A DNA stretch of 64,000 bases from Candidatus Electrothrix communis (GTDB lineage Bacteria; Desulfobacterota; Desulfobulbia; Desulfobulbales; Desulfobulbaceae): contig CP130629.1 of assembly GCA_030644725.1 (NCBI GenBank), positions 4,107,501 through 4,171,500 on the forward strand, in the 5' to 3' direction. Position numbers and translations under genes: made by a program. How positions within the stretch are numbered: position 1 is the first letter of the stretch; every line of letters starts with the position of its first letter. Positions 1-6,425 of the stretch are shown piece after piece. The notes below the pieces were generated by a model. It was not told the DNA's origin and did not search any database. It worked only from the letters and a program-made list of their open reading frames with translations.

Positions 1-2
1 TT

Positions 3-311
3 CTCCAGGAAACCCTGAAGAATAACGAAATCTGCTGTTCCGTCATAAGCTGCTTGGAAACGCTAGGCTATCACAAGTTGTCAAAAGATGAGCAACATTA
101 TCTGCAACTGTTCTTTAAGGCGATTACAGTCCTACCGATAACACAGCCCATTATTGACACAGCTATTGTATTACGCCAGCAAAGAAAAATGTCCTTGGGT
201 GATGCATTGGTCGCAGCCACGGCATTTGAACACCATCAGACTCTTTTGACGCGAAACGTCAAAGACTTTGAAAAGGTAGAGGGGCTGAAGGTCGTCAACC
301 CGCTGCAATAA
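3..311 (+). CDS. PIN-domain ribonuclease toxin, VapC type (5' end outside window)
   Basis: The reading frame is open from the left edge to a TAA at 309-311, so the start codon and the first catalytic Asp lie outside the window. What remains reads like the C-terminal two thirds of a VapC PIN domain: a conserved Glu in the ISCLETLG segment, the MSLGDALVAATA helix with the metal-binding Asp, and the LLTRNVKDF motif close to the end. VapC toxins are Mg-dependent endoribonucleases that cleave tRNA or rRNA and are held by a small antitoxin usually encoded just upstream, here off-window. A CRISPR-repeat-like sequence and a hairpin terminator follow directly. Family assignment is good; target and partner are unknown. 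Confidence 0.85.
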   Translation, partial: LQETLKNNEICCSVISCLETLGYHKLSKDEQHYLQLFFKAITVLPITQPIIDTAIVLRQQRKMSLGDALVAATAFEHHQTLLTRNVKDFEKVEGLKVVNPLQ

Positions 312-329
312 GATTTTTTTCAGCGATCC

Positions 330-366
330 GACGCTACACTGTCGCCCCATGAAAAGGGTATTATGA
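330..366 (+). repeat. Degenerate CRISPR-repeat-like sequence behind the PIN gene
   Basis: The stretch at 345-367 (CCCCATGAAAAGGGTATTAT plus GAT) matches the last 23 bases of the CRISPR repeat found at 2385-3189 at 19 positions without gaps; the 5' third is much weaker. Like the detached repeat at 3828-3863 it lies just downstream of a toxin-antitoxin gene and just upstream of a GC-rich hairpin. The match is seen directly; descent from a CRISPR repeat is inference. Confidence 0.55.
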
Positions 367-370
367 TGTA

Positions 371-399
371 AGGGCGATCCTTGTGATCGCCCTTTTTTT
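371..399 (+). terminator. Rho-independent terminator after the PIN gene
   Basis: Perfect 8-bp stem GGGCGATC/GATCGCCC (372-379 with 385-392) closed by a 5-base loop and followed by seven T. The stem also resembles the dispersed GTAGGGGC-type palindromes of this genome, so a repeat element may have been recruited as terminator. Confidence 0.8.
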
Positions 400-930
400 A
401 TGCCCCTGAAAACCGGGCGACCGCCGGTCGCCCCTACAGTCCCTCGCCTCACCCGGAAATTCGGCATATTCACCCTTTCTTTTTTCACCCTCTCCCACTC
501 CGCCCTTATTTCATCCCGCAACCTTGCCAGACAGGCAGGTGTCCTCATTTTGTGGAATATTCAGTTCTCAATATTTCTCTGGTTCCCAAGCTCCGGCTTG
601 GGAACTGCTTTTTCTGAAGCTCCGCTTCATTTTCCGAAGCCGGAGCTTCTGTATTCAAGATGCCCAAGCAGAGCTTGGGCACCAGATCAAATGCAACGGT
701 AGGCGTGTAGGGGCACGACGCGTCGTGCCCGTGCTGTGTACCCAGGGCTGGTTATATGTAGCCCCGTTGGGGCATTGGTAATTCGTCGATTCCGCGATTT
801 TTTGTAGGGGCGGACCTGTGTGTCCGCCCTGAATTTTCCCGGCAGATCGCACCGGGCAGGCACAGGGACCTGCCCCTACCCGGAATCATGGTCGTTTCGT
901 AGGGGCGAATCCCTGTGTTTGCCTTTGATG
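400..930. repeat. Cluster of palindromic intergenic repeats; no gene seen
   Basis: At least seven hairpin-forming elements lie in 530 bp: 414-439 (GGGCGACC/GGTCGCCC then CTAC), 582-605 (GTTCCCAAGC/GCTTGGGAAC, perfect), 616-649 (GAAGCTCCG/CGGAGCTTC), 662-680 (GCCCAAGC/GCTTGGGC), 711-730 (perfect 20-bp palindrome), 808-829 (GGGCGGAC/GTCCGCCC) and 854-875 (GGGCAGG/CCTGCCC). A further GTAGGGGC half-element begins near 899. Two sequence families are mixed: a GTAGGGGC...GCCCCTAC type found throughout the window and a CCAAGC/GCTTGG type seen only here. The cluster ends where the truncated reverse transcriptase frame begins. Confidence 0.75.
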
Positions 931-931
931 A

Positions 932-1660
932 TCACCCGTATTACAGGGCACGGCACGCCATACCCTTGAATGCCGGGAACAGATCCTGGCCGGAACCTAC
1001 AAGCCGCTTGCTCTGCGTCAGTTTCCTATGGCCAAGCCGGACGGGGGCCAGCGGATTATCTCAGCTCATTTTCTTCGGGATAAGCTGGTGCAGCGGTCTT
1101 TGCTCATTGTCCTGGAACCTCGGGCCGAGGCCCTGTTTCATAATGATTCTTACGGCTACCGACCAAGGCGCAGTGTCCAGGATGCCCTGGCCAAGACCCG
1201 CGAACGGGTGCGGATAGGGCAGGGCTGGCTGGTGGATGCGGACATAACCAAGTTTTTTGATTCCATTCCCCATAAGCAGCTGTTGAAGATCCTCAAGGGT
1301 TTTATCCGGGATGGGGCTGCCATGAAGCTCATTGAGCAATGGCTGGTCCAGGGGGCGCACCATTGTAGCCTGCTCCGCAATCGTCGGGGTGTCTGTCAGG
1401 GCTCAATTCTTTCGCCTCTGTTCTGTAACCTGTACCTGCATCAGTTTGATACGGCCCTGGTCCGGGCCAATATCCCCTTTGTTCGTTTTGCCGATGATTT
1501 TCTCCTTTTTGCAGATACCAGAAAGAAGGCCCTGGCTGCGGAAGCCTTTGCCGGGGAGCAGCTGGAGGAGTTGGGGCTTTCTCTGCATCCGAAAAAGACC
1601 CAGGTGGTCCGCAGCAGTCGGCAGGTGATTTTTCTGGGGGAATCGTTGCCCAATGCATAA
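932..1660 (+). pseudogene. Reverse transcriptase fragment, group II/CRISPR-associated type
   Basis: The frame opens after a TGA at 929-931 and has no good start before ATG 1028, yet residues before that ATG (LAGTYKPLALRQFP, then MAKPDGGQR) already belong to the RT fingers domain, so the 5' end is lost. Further motifs are intact: LEPRAEALF, SYGYRPRRSVQDA, the first catalytic Asp in WLVDADITKFFDSI, CQGSILSPLFCNLYL, the catalytic VRFADDFLLFA box and LGLSLHPKKT. The protein stops eight residues after IFLG, with no maturase/X domain, HNH or Cas1 domain. QG..LSP separates it from DGR RTs. In RT-Cas1 fusions the RT part ends at about this FLG point, and a CRISPR array lies 725 bp downstream. A free-standing functional RT starting at 1028 is possible but less likely. 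Confidence 0.75.
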
Positions 1661-1744
1661 AATTTCAGGTGCGATTTTTTTGTTTTCTTCGTGGGGTTGC
1701 CATGTTAATATATTTTTTACCTGCCCGAAGCGGGGCTTGAGGCC

Positions 1745-2083
1745 ATGATGAACCGTATCGAGATCAATGGTTGTTGGGCAGCTGTTTACTACGATCCGAA
1801 ACATGACATGTTTCGCGGTGAGTTTGTCAAGCTGAGCAGCAGGGTTATTTTTTCTTCTCGGGATATTGGCGGACTGCTCCGCCAAGGAGAGGTCGCTCTG
1901 GATGCCTTTTTTGACAAGTGCCGGGCAAACGGAACAGAGCCGCAGCAAGCGTATTCCGGCGAGTTGGTCCTGCGGATTCATCCTGGACTGCATGCCGAGC
2001 TTGCTGCTCGGGCCTTTGCGAGCGGGAAAACTGTGAATCAATGGCTGGCGGAGCTGATAGAGCAGGCGGTTTGTGGATACTGA
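1745..2083 (+). CDS. HicB-family antitoxin, no HicA partner seen
   Basis: 112 aa. The N-terminal half has the partial RNase H-like HicB fold signature (YYDPKHDMFRGEFVKL, then GLLRQGEVALDAFFDKC); the C-terminal half ends in a ribbon-helix-helix type DNA-binding segment (LVLRIHPGLHAELAARAFAS, TVNQWLAELIEQAV). HicB normally neutralises the HicA mRNA interferase and represses the pair. No HicA-sized frame lies in the 84 bp upstream or the roughly 300 bp downstream, so it is an orphan. Start ATG 1745 or 1748 follows a GAGG. It sits between the RT fragment and the CRISPR leader, and could act as a stand-alone regulator. Confidence 0.8.
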   Translation: MMNRIEINGCWAAVYYDPKHDMFRGEFVKLSSRVIFSSRDIGGLLRQGEVALDAFFDKCRANGTEPQQAYSGELVLRIHPGLHAELAARAFASGKTVNQWLAELIEQAVCGY

Positions 2084-2384
2084 GGGGAAGAGGAAAAATG
2101 GACGGACATGGATTTTTTTCGGGTGATTTTTTCTCTCTGTCATTATTCATCATAATTTAAAAAACGCATTTATTGTTTTGAATTTTTAGGAGAAAAGTTT
2201 TTAGAAATGACTGTAAATTCAACTTTTAATACTGATTATGACAAAAGAGTCACGATGTCGTGCAACATGTTATTTTATCGTTTGCAATGCCGGTTCAAAA
2301 TTCACAACTTTCAAAACTCGAAACCATGTCGTTTTTTTACTTGCTTAATCTGCTGAATATATTATCGTTTAAAGCAAGCCCGCT
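2084..2384 (+). promoter_or_regulatory. Putative CRISPR leader
   Basis: About 300 bp without a credible ORF, strikingly AT-rich compared with flanking genes, ending directly at the first repeat. Position, composition and the repeat's 3' end (ATTAAGAC, similar to type III-like crRNA 5' handles) all suggest that the array is transcribed rightwards from here. No promoter boxes could be assigned with confidence. Confidence 0.6.
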
Positions 2385-3189
2385 GTCGTAGCACCTACCC
2401 TATGAAGAGGGTATTAAGACAAAGCATTAGCTTTTCTCCTTGTGTGAGTTTCACAGTCGTAGCACCTACCCTATGAAGAGGGTATTAAGACGGAAAGAGA
2501 CCATATCAATTGGCTCGGCTCTCCCGTCGTAGCACCTACCCTATGAAGAGGGTATTAAGACCCTTACACCCGGCCGATGTTGCATTCGTTTCTTGTCGTA
2601 GCACCTACCCTATGAAGAGGGTATTAAGACGTTTAGGTGCCGCGCTTCGCACGGCTTTCTTCGTCGTAGCACCTACCCTATGAAGAGGGTATTAAGACAT
2701 CGTTGAGGTTTTGAGTAATCCGTTTTTCTCAGTCGTAGCACCTACCCTATGAAGAGGGTATTAAGACCCCTCTGTTTCGTTGTGACCTTCACGGTCACTT
2801 CTCCGTCGTAGCACCTACCCTATGAAGAGGGTATTAAGACCTGCACAATTTTACGCTTCTCACCCTTAAGTTTTTGTCGTAGCACCTACCCTATGAAGAG
2901 GGTATTAAGACCAACCGTGGGAGCCTCTCCTGTCGGAATAAAATTTGTCGTAGCACCTACCCTATGAAGAGGGTATTAAGACTTGCGATGTGGGTTCGAC
3001 CCATTGCTTGACGTTTGTCGTAGCACCTACCCTATGAAGAGGGTATTAAGACCTCGATCATCGCGTCGATCATCGCCTCGATCATCGGTCGTAGCACCTA
3101 CCCTATGAAGAGGGTATTAAGACCCCTAGGACTCTCCACTATGTGGCTTCTAGGTCGTAGCACCTACCCTATGAAGAGGGTATTAAGAC
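2385..3189 (+). CRISPR. CRISPR array, 12 identical 36-bp repeats, 11 spacers
   Basis: Repeats start at 2385, 2456, 2526, 2595, 2663, 2732, 2805, 2876, 2947, 3017, 3088 and 3154, each 36 bp and, as far as read, identical: GTCGTAGCACCTACCC, then TATGAAGAGGGTATTAAGAC. The inner TACCCT...AGGGTA can form a hairpin. Spacers are 30-37 bp, the uneven lengths often seen with type III or mixed systems. No cas gene lies in this window, so processing must come from cas genes elsewhere or the array is dormant. Identical repeats argue for recent maintenance. Spacer 10 (3053-3087) is an internal tandem repeat and spacer 9 (2983-3016) contains a tRNA T-arm-like GGGTTCGACCC. A hairpin terminator follows the last repeat. 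Confidence 0.98.
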
Positions 3190-3193
3190 GGAG

Positions 3194-3217
3194 GGGCGAC
3201 CGGTGGTCGCCCTTTTT
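3194..3217 (+). terminator. Terminator closing the CRISPR array
   Basis: Stem GGGCGACC/GGTCGCCC (3194-3201, 3205-3212), 3-base loop, then five T. It starts five bases after the last repeat and belongs to the same palindrome family as other intergenic elements of the window. Confidence 0.75.
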
Positions 3218-3317
3218 GCTTTCTCCCGCTGACACAACTTCATCACGCCTGAAACCGCTTGCCCTATCTGGGTGCATCAGGTAGCATAAAAAGAAAGATG
3301 GAAACAGGATAAGCTGA

Positions 3318-3605
3318 ATGAGCCTGCAATTCGAATGGGATAAAAAGAAGGCCGCAAGTAACCTCAAGAAGCATAAGGTTAGCTTTAATGAGGCGTCTTC
3401 AGTTTTTAGCGATCCGTTGGCCTTGATTTTCGACGATGAGAGGCATTCACAGCCTGATGAATTACGAGAAATTATCATTGGAAATTCAGTAAAAAGGCGG
3501 CTACTGCTGGTAAGCTACACTGAGCGCTCACAAGACGTTATTCGTATAATTAGTTCGCGTGCAGCCACGAAACATGAGCAGAGGAATTATGAAGAAAACA
3601 GCTGA
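3318..3605 (+). CDS. brnT: BrnT-family ribonuclease toxin
   Basis: 95 aa, normal length for BrnT (DUF497). It begins with the family hallmark FEWDKKKAASNLKKHKVSF, followed by ASSVFSDPLALIFDDERHS, a central LLLVSYTER strand and the C-terminal IRIISSRAATKHEQRNYEE, which carries the conserved Arg/Glu positions of this RelE-like RNase. BrnT degrades mRNA and is neutralised by a small DNA-binding partner encoded immediately downstream; here that gene overlaps the toxin 3' end by 17 bases. An AGG lies upstream of the ATG. The pair occupies the gap between the end of the CRISPR array and a detached thirteenth repeat. Confidence 0.9.
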   Translation: MSLQFEWDKKKAASNLKKHKVSFNEASSVFSDPLALIFDDERHSQPDELREIIIGNSVKRRLLLVSYTERSQDVIRIISSRAATKHEQRNYEENS

Positions 3606-3825
3606 TCATTCAGAGAGTGACGACCTGAAATCTGAATATAACTTTGATTACAGCAAGGCACGTCCCAATCGCTTTGCTGAACGGGTTACCGAGGATAACG
3701 TGCTGGTTGTGCTTGACTCGGATGTGGCTCAGGTGTTTACCTCTGCTGAGGACGTAAATACTGTTTTGCGTGCGCTTATTCAAAATATGCCTAAAATTTC
3801 CTCCCCGGCGGTAAAGGCATCTTAA
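3589..3825 (+). CDS. BrnA-like antitoxin of the BrnT pair
   Basis: 78 aa. I chose ATG 3589 because AGAGGA sits five bases upstream and because translation from here gives the family pattern YNFDYSKARPNRFAER, then the short VLVVLDSDVAQVFTSAEDVN strand-helix segment. Similar small proteins follow BrnT toxins and bind both toxin and operator. It lacks the long C-terminal half of classical BrnA, so its exact subfamily is unsure. The stop codon ends two bases before a near-intact CRISPR repeat, so transcripts of this operon will carry that repeat in their 3' UTR. Confidence 0.75.
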   Translation: MKKTADHSESDDLKSEYNFDYSKARPNRFAERVTEDNVLVVLDSDVAQVFTSAEDVNTVLRALIQNMPKISSPAVKAS

Positions 3826-3827
3826 CC

Positions 3828-3863
3828 GTTGGAGCACCTACCCTATGAAGAGGGTATTAAGAC
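3828..3863 (+). repeat. Detached CRISPR repeat (34 of 36 bases)
   Basis: The 36 bases match the array repeat except at positions 3 and 5 (GTTGG in place of GTCGT). It lies 638 bp beyond the last repeat of the array, behind the BrnT-type TA pair, and is followed by the same kind of GTAGGGGC palindrome that follows the array's last repeat. It is probably the degenerate terminal repeat of a once continuous array or a duplicated repeat-plus-palindrome unit. Confidence 0.9.
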
Positions 3864-3864
3864 C

Positions 3865-4066
3865 GTAGGGGCGCCCTGCCGGTCGCCCTGCCGTGTCTCT
3901 ATTCTTGCAGTTTTCACCGAGACAGGTTAGGGCGACACGTAGAATGCTCAGGGTGTTACCTTGAGCTGATATTACAGCCGCTTTGGGGCAATGCCCTGAA
4001 AGGGCAATATATAATCAGGCTGGGGTAACACCCCGGACAGAAACCGGGCGACCGCCGGTCGCCCCT
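3865..4066. repeat. Two GTAGGGGC-type palindromes in the brnT-comF gap
   Basis: An imperfect copy lies at 3865-3890 and a perfect-stem copy at 4046-4064 (GGGCGACC/GGTCGCCC, then CCTAC). The rest of the gap 3864-4124 holds no gene I can support; it separates the convergent TA operon and comF. Confidence 0.65.
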
Positions 4067-4124
4067 ACAGCCCCCAGCATCGTTTCGGAACGCCTCACCC
4101 CTCCATTGCAGCTCTTTTTCTATT

Positions 4125-4892
4125 TTATCGAAGCAGCACGGATCGTCCCCCTGTGCCAGCGCCCCCACTTCTCGCCACAGTAAACGCCTCAATCTCCCCA
4201 GCCCCGGCCTCCAACAACACCTTGGCGCATTCATGCAGGGTGGAGCCGGTGGTAAAGACATCATCCACCAGCAGGATATTTTTTCCTTTCACTTCTTGCA
4301 AACTTTGAGGCGTTTTGAAACAAAACGCCTTGTTCAGATTCGTCCGCCGGGCCTTGCCGCTGAGGCGAGTCTGAGGAATCGTCGAGCGTTGGCGCTTCAG
4401 CAGATCAACGCGGATCTTTTCTCGCCATTCTGGAAAGCAGGCACGGGCCAGGAGGAGGGATTGGTTGAATCCCCGCTCGCGCAGCCGTTGAATATGCAAA
4501 GGAACCGGCAAAACAAAGTCGGGTTCGTTGAGATCCACAAGGGCAGGTGTTTCCTGTGCTAAGGCAGCAAGGGAGGCAAGGCCGGTGAGGTTATGGCTGA
4601 ATTTGAGTTGGAGCAGTAGGCTGCTTATGGGTTCTTGATAGAGGAAGCTGGAGCGGGCCTTGGTAAAGGCAAGGGGATTGTCCAGGCAGGTGAGGCAGAG
4701 GTGATTTTCCTTGCCCGGCAGCGGGTTGCCGCAGCAGGTGCAGAAAGGCGGGGGGATCGCAAGCTTTCCTTGGAGACAATCGGGACAGAGCAGGGGAGGG
4801 CGGGAGGAGGCGAGCTGCTCCTTACAACCCAAACAGCGGGCCGGAAAGAGCAGCTCTTGCAGAGCCTGTATACCTTCGTGAAGGAAGGACAT
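4125..4892 (-). CDS. comF: ComF family protein (phosphoribosyltransferase-like)
   Basis: 255 aa. The N-terminal third has the ComF zinc-finger-like cysteines (ARCLGCKEQL, CPDCLQG, CTCCGNPL, CLTC). The C-terminal part is a type I phosphoribosyltransferase fold: PVPLHIQRLRERGFNQSLLLA, RTNLNKAF and the PRPP loop ILLVDDVFTTGSTLHECA. ComF proteins take part in DNA uptake during natural transformation, although the biochemical substrate is unsettled. The gene stands alone, flanked on both sides by palindromic repeats. The last ~12 residues (GGAGTGGRSVLLR) look unstructured. Confidence 0.92.
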   Translation of the reverse strand: MSFLHEGIQALQELLFPARCLGCKEQLASSRPPLLCPDCLQGKLAIPPPFCTCCGNPLPGKENHLCLTCLDNPLAFTKARSSFLYQEPISSLLLQLKFSHNLTGLASLAALAQETPALVDLNEPDFVLPVPLHIQRLRERGFNQSLLLARACFPEWREKIRVDLLKRQRSTIPQTRLSGKARRTNLNKAFCFKTPQSLQEVKGKNILLVDDVFTTGSTLHECAKVLLEAGAGEIEAFTVARSGGAGTGGRSVLLR

Positions 4893-4981
4893 TGCATCAT
4901 TTCTGTTGGAAGAAGCCAGGTTTTTTCATAAAAATTTACAAAATAATAGCCTCTTTCAGGTGCAGGCCGGGCTCGGAACTG

Positions 4982-5103
4982 TAGGGGCAGGTCCCTGTGC
5001 CTGCCCAAAATATCAAGGGTGATCATCAAGGGCGAAACACATGGGGTTGTCCCTGCAAAACGATAATGATTCCCTGTAGGGGCAGCCCTGCGTGTCTACC
5101 CGG
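4982..5103. repeat. Two GTAGGGGC-type palindromes between icd and comF
   Basis: Copies at 4982-5008 (GGGCAGG/CCTGCCC) and 5076-5103 (degenerate, GTAGGGGCAG...CTACCC). They fill most of the 234-bp gap behind icd and may serve as its transcription terminator; no T-run is present. Confidence 0.6.
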
Positions 5104-5126
5104 AAAGCTCAGAGCCCTTAGAGGGA

Positions 5127-6341
5127 TCAGGCCATAGCAGCCTGCAAATTCTCATCCAGCTTGGCCAAGAATTCCTCAGTGGTCAGGAAGGCCTGATCAG
5201 CACCCACCAGCAGGGCCAGATCCTTGGTCATATGACCGGATTCCACGGTCTCCACACAGATCCTTTCCAGGGTCTCAGCAAATTTGACGACCTCTGGGGT
5301 GTTGTCAAAGACGCCGCGATAGTTCAGGCCTTGGGTCCAGGCAAAGATGGAGGCAATGGGGTTGGTGGAGGTTGCATTGCCCTTCTGGTGCTCCCGGTAA
5401 TGGCGGGTGACGGTGCCGTGCGCTGCCTCGGCCTCTACGGTCTGGCCGTCTTCGGTCATCAGGACCGAGGTCATCAGGCCCAAAGAACCAAAGCCCTGAG
5501 CAACCGTGTCGGACTGGACATCACCGTCGTAGTTTTTACAGGCCCAGACAAAGCCGCCTTCCCATTTCATGGCCGCAGCCACCATATCGTCGATCAGACG
5601 ATGCTCGTAGGTGATGCCTGCTTCGGCAAAACGCTCAGCGAATTCTGCTTCAAATACCTCCTGAAAGAGATCCTTAAAGCGACCATCATATTTCTTCATG
5701 ATGGTGTTCTTGGTGGACAGGTACACGGGCCAGCCCAGATTGAGGCCGTAGTTCATGCAGGAACGGGCAAAGCCCCGGATGGAGTCATCCAGATTGTACA
5801 TACCCATAGCGCAGCCGGAAGACGGGAAGTCGAAAACCTCGTACTCCTGGGCTTCGCCGCCGTCTGCCGGTTCAAATTTCATGGTCAGTTTGCCCGGTCC
5901 GGGAACAAGGAAATCCGTGGCCCGGTACTGATCACCAAAGGCATGACGACCAATAACAATGGGTTTGGTCCAGCCCGGCACAAGACGGGGAATATTATTG
6001 CAGATGATCGGCTGGCGGAACACGGTCCCGCCGATGATATTACGGATGGTGCCGTTGGGCGATTTCCACATCTCTTTGAGGTCGAACTCCTCAACCCTGC
6101 CCTCGTCCGGGGTGATGGTGGCGCATTTAACCCCGACGCGATATTTTTTAATGGCCTCAGCCGCATCCACGGTGATCTGATCGTCGGTCTCGTCCCGCTT
6201 CTGCACGGAAAGATCATAGTATTTCAGGTCAACGTCCAGATAGGGCAGAATCAGTTTTTCCTTGATAAAGGCCCAGATAATCCGGGTCATCTCGTCGCCG
6301 TCTAGCTCTACGATGGGGTTTTTTACTTGAATTTTACTCAT
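5127..6341 (-). CDS. icd: NADP-dependent isocitrate dehydrogenase, eukaryote-like dimeric type
   Basis: 404 aa. Oxidatively decarboxylates isocitrate to 2-oxoglutarate in the TCA cycle, making NADPH. The sequence ([80 protein letters not shown]) matches the subfamily that includes mitochondrial IDH2 rather than the E. coli Icd type. SPNGTIRN is the substrate-binding loop and the AHGTVTRH region contacts NADP. A strong GGAGGAATA precedes ATG 6341. The gene follows an unrelated acyltransferase by 84 bp and ends in a palindrome-rich gap. Confidence 0.96.
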   Translation of the reverse strand: MSKIQVKNPIVELDGDEMTRIIWAFIKEKLILPYLDVDLKYYDLSVQKRDETDDQITVDAAEAIKKYRVGVKCATITPDEGRVEEFDLKEMWKSPNGTIRNIIGGTVFRQPIICNNIPRLVPGWTKPIVIGRHAFGDQYRATDFLVPGPGKLTMKFEPADGGEAQEYEVFDFPSSGCAMGMYNLDDSIRGFARSCMNYGLNLGWPVYLSTKNTIMKKYDGRFKDLFQEVFEAEFAERFAEAGITYEHRLIDDMVAAAMKWEGGFVWACKNYDGDVQSDTVAQGFGSLGLMTSVLMTEDGQTVEAEAAHGTVTRHYREHQKGNATSTNPIASIFAWTQGLNYRGVFDNTPEVVKFAETLERICVETVESGHMTKDLALLVGADQAFLTTEEFLAKLDENLQAAMA

Positions 6342-6425
6342 TATTCCTCCGATGGTTGTATATATATAAAAGGTTTTGTTTGTACGCGGGTTACGCGGTG
6401 TAATTACTCTTATTGCAAGTAATTA

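Noticed and set aside
171-548. Minus-strand frame of 125 codons overlapping vapC
   Set aside because: It is antisense to the PIN gene and crosses two palindromes; the first 30 residues look somewhat protein-like but there is no ribosome site or family match.
932-1660. Diversity-generating retroelement RT
   Set aside because: The motif is QGSILSP rather than the SQ form of DGR RTs, and no template/variable repeat pair was noticed nearby.
2084-2384. HicA toxin partner next to HicB
   Set aside because: No frame of HicA size or with its GSH/HP motif exists on either side of hicB.
2997-3012. tRNA T-arm-like GGGTTCGACCC as a possible tRNA gene
   Set aside because: It lies within a CRISPR spacer and no acceptor, D or anticodon arm can be drawn around it.
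5232-6305. Long plus-strand frame opposite icd
   Set aside because: Pure antisense shadow of a well-conserved gene with strong codon structure on the minus strand.
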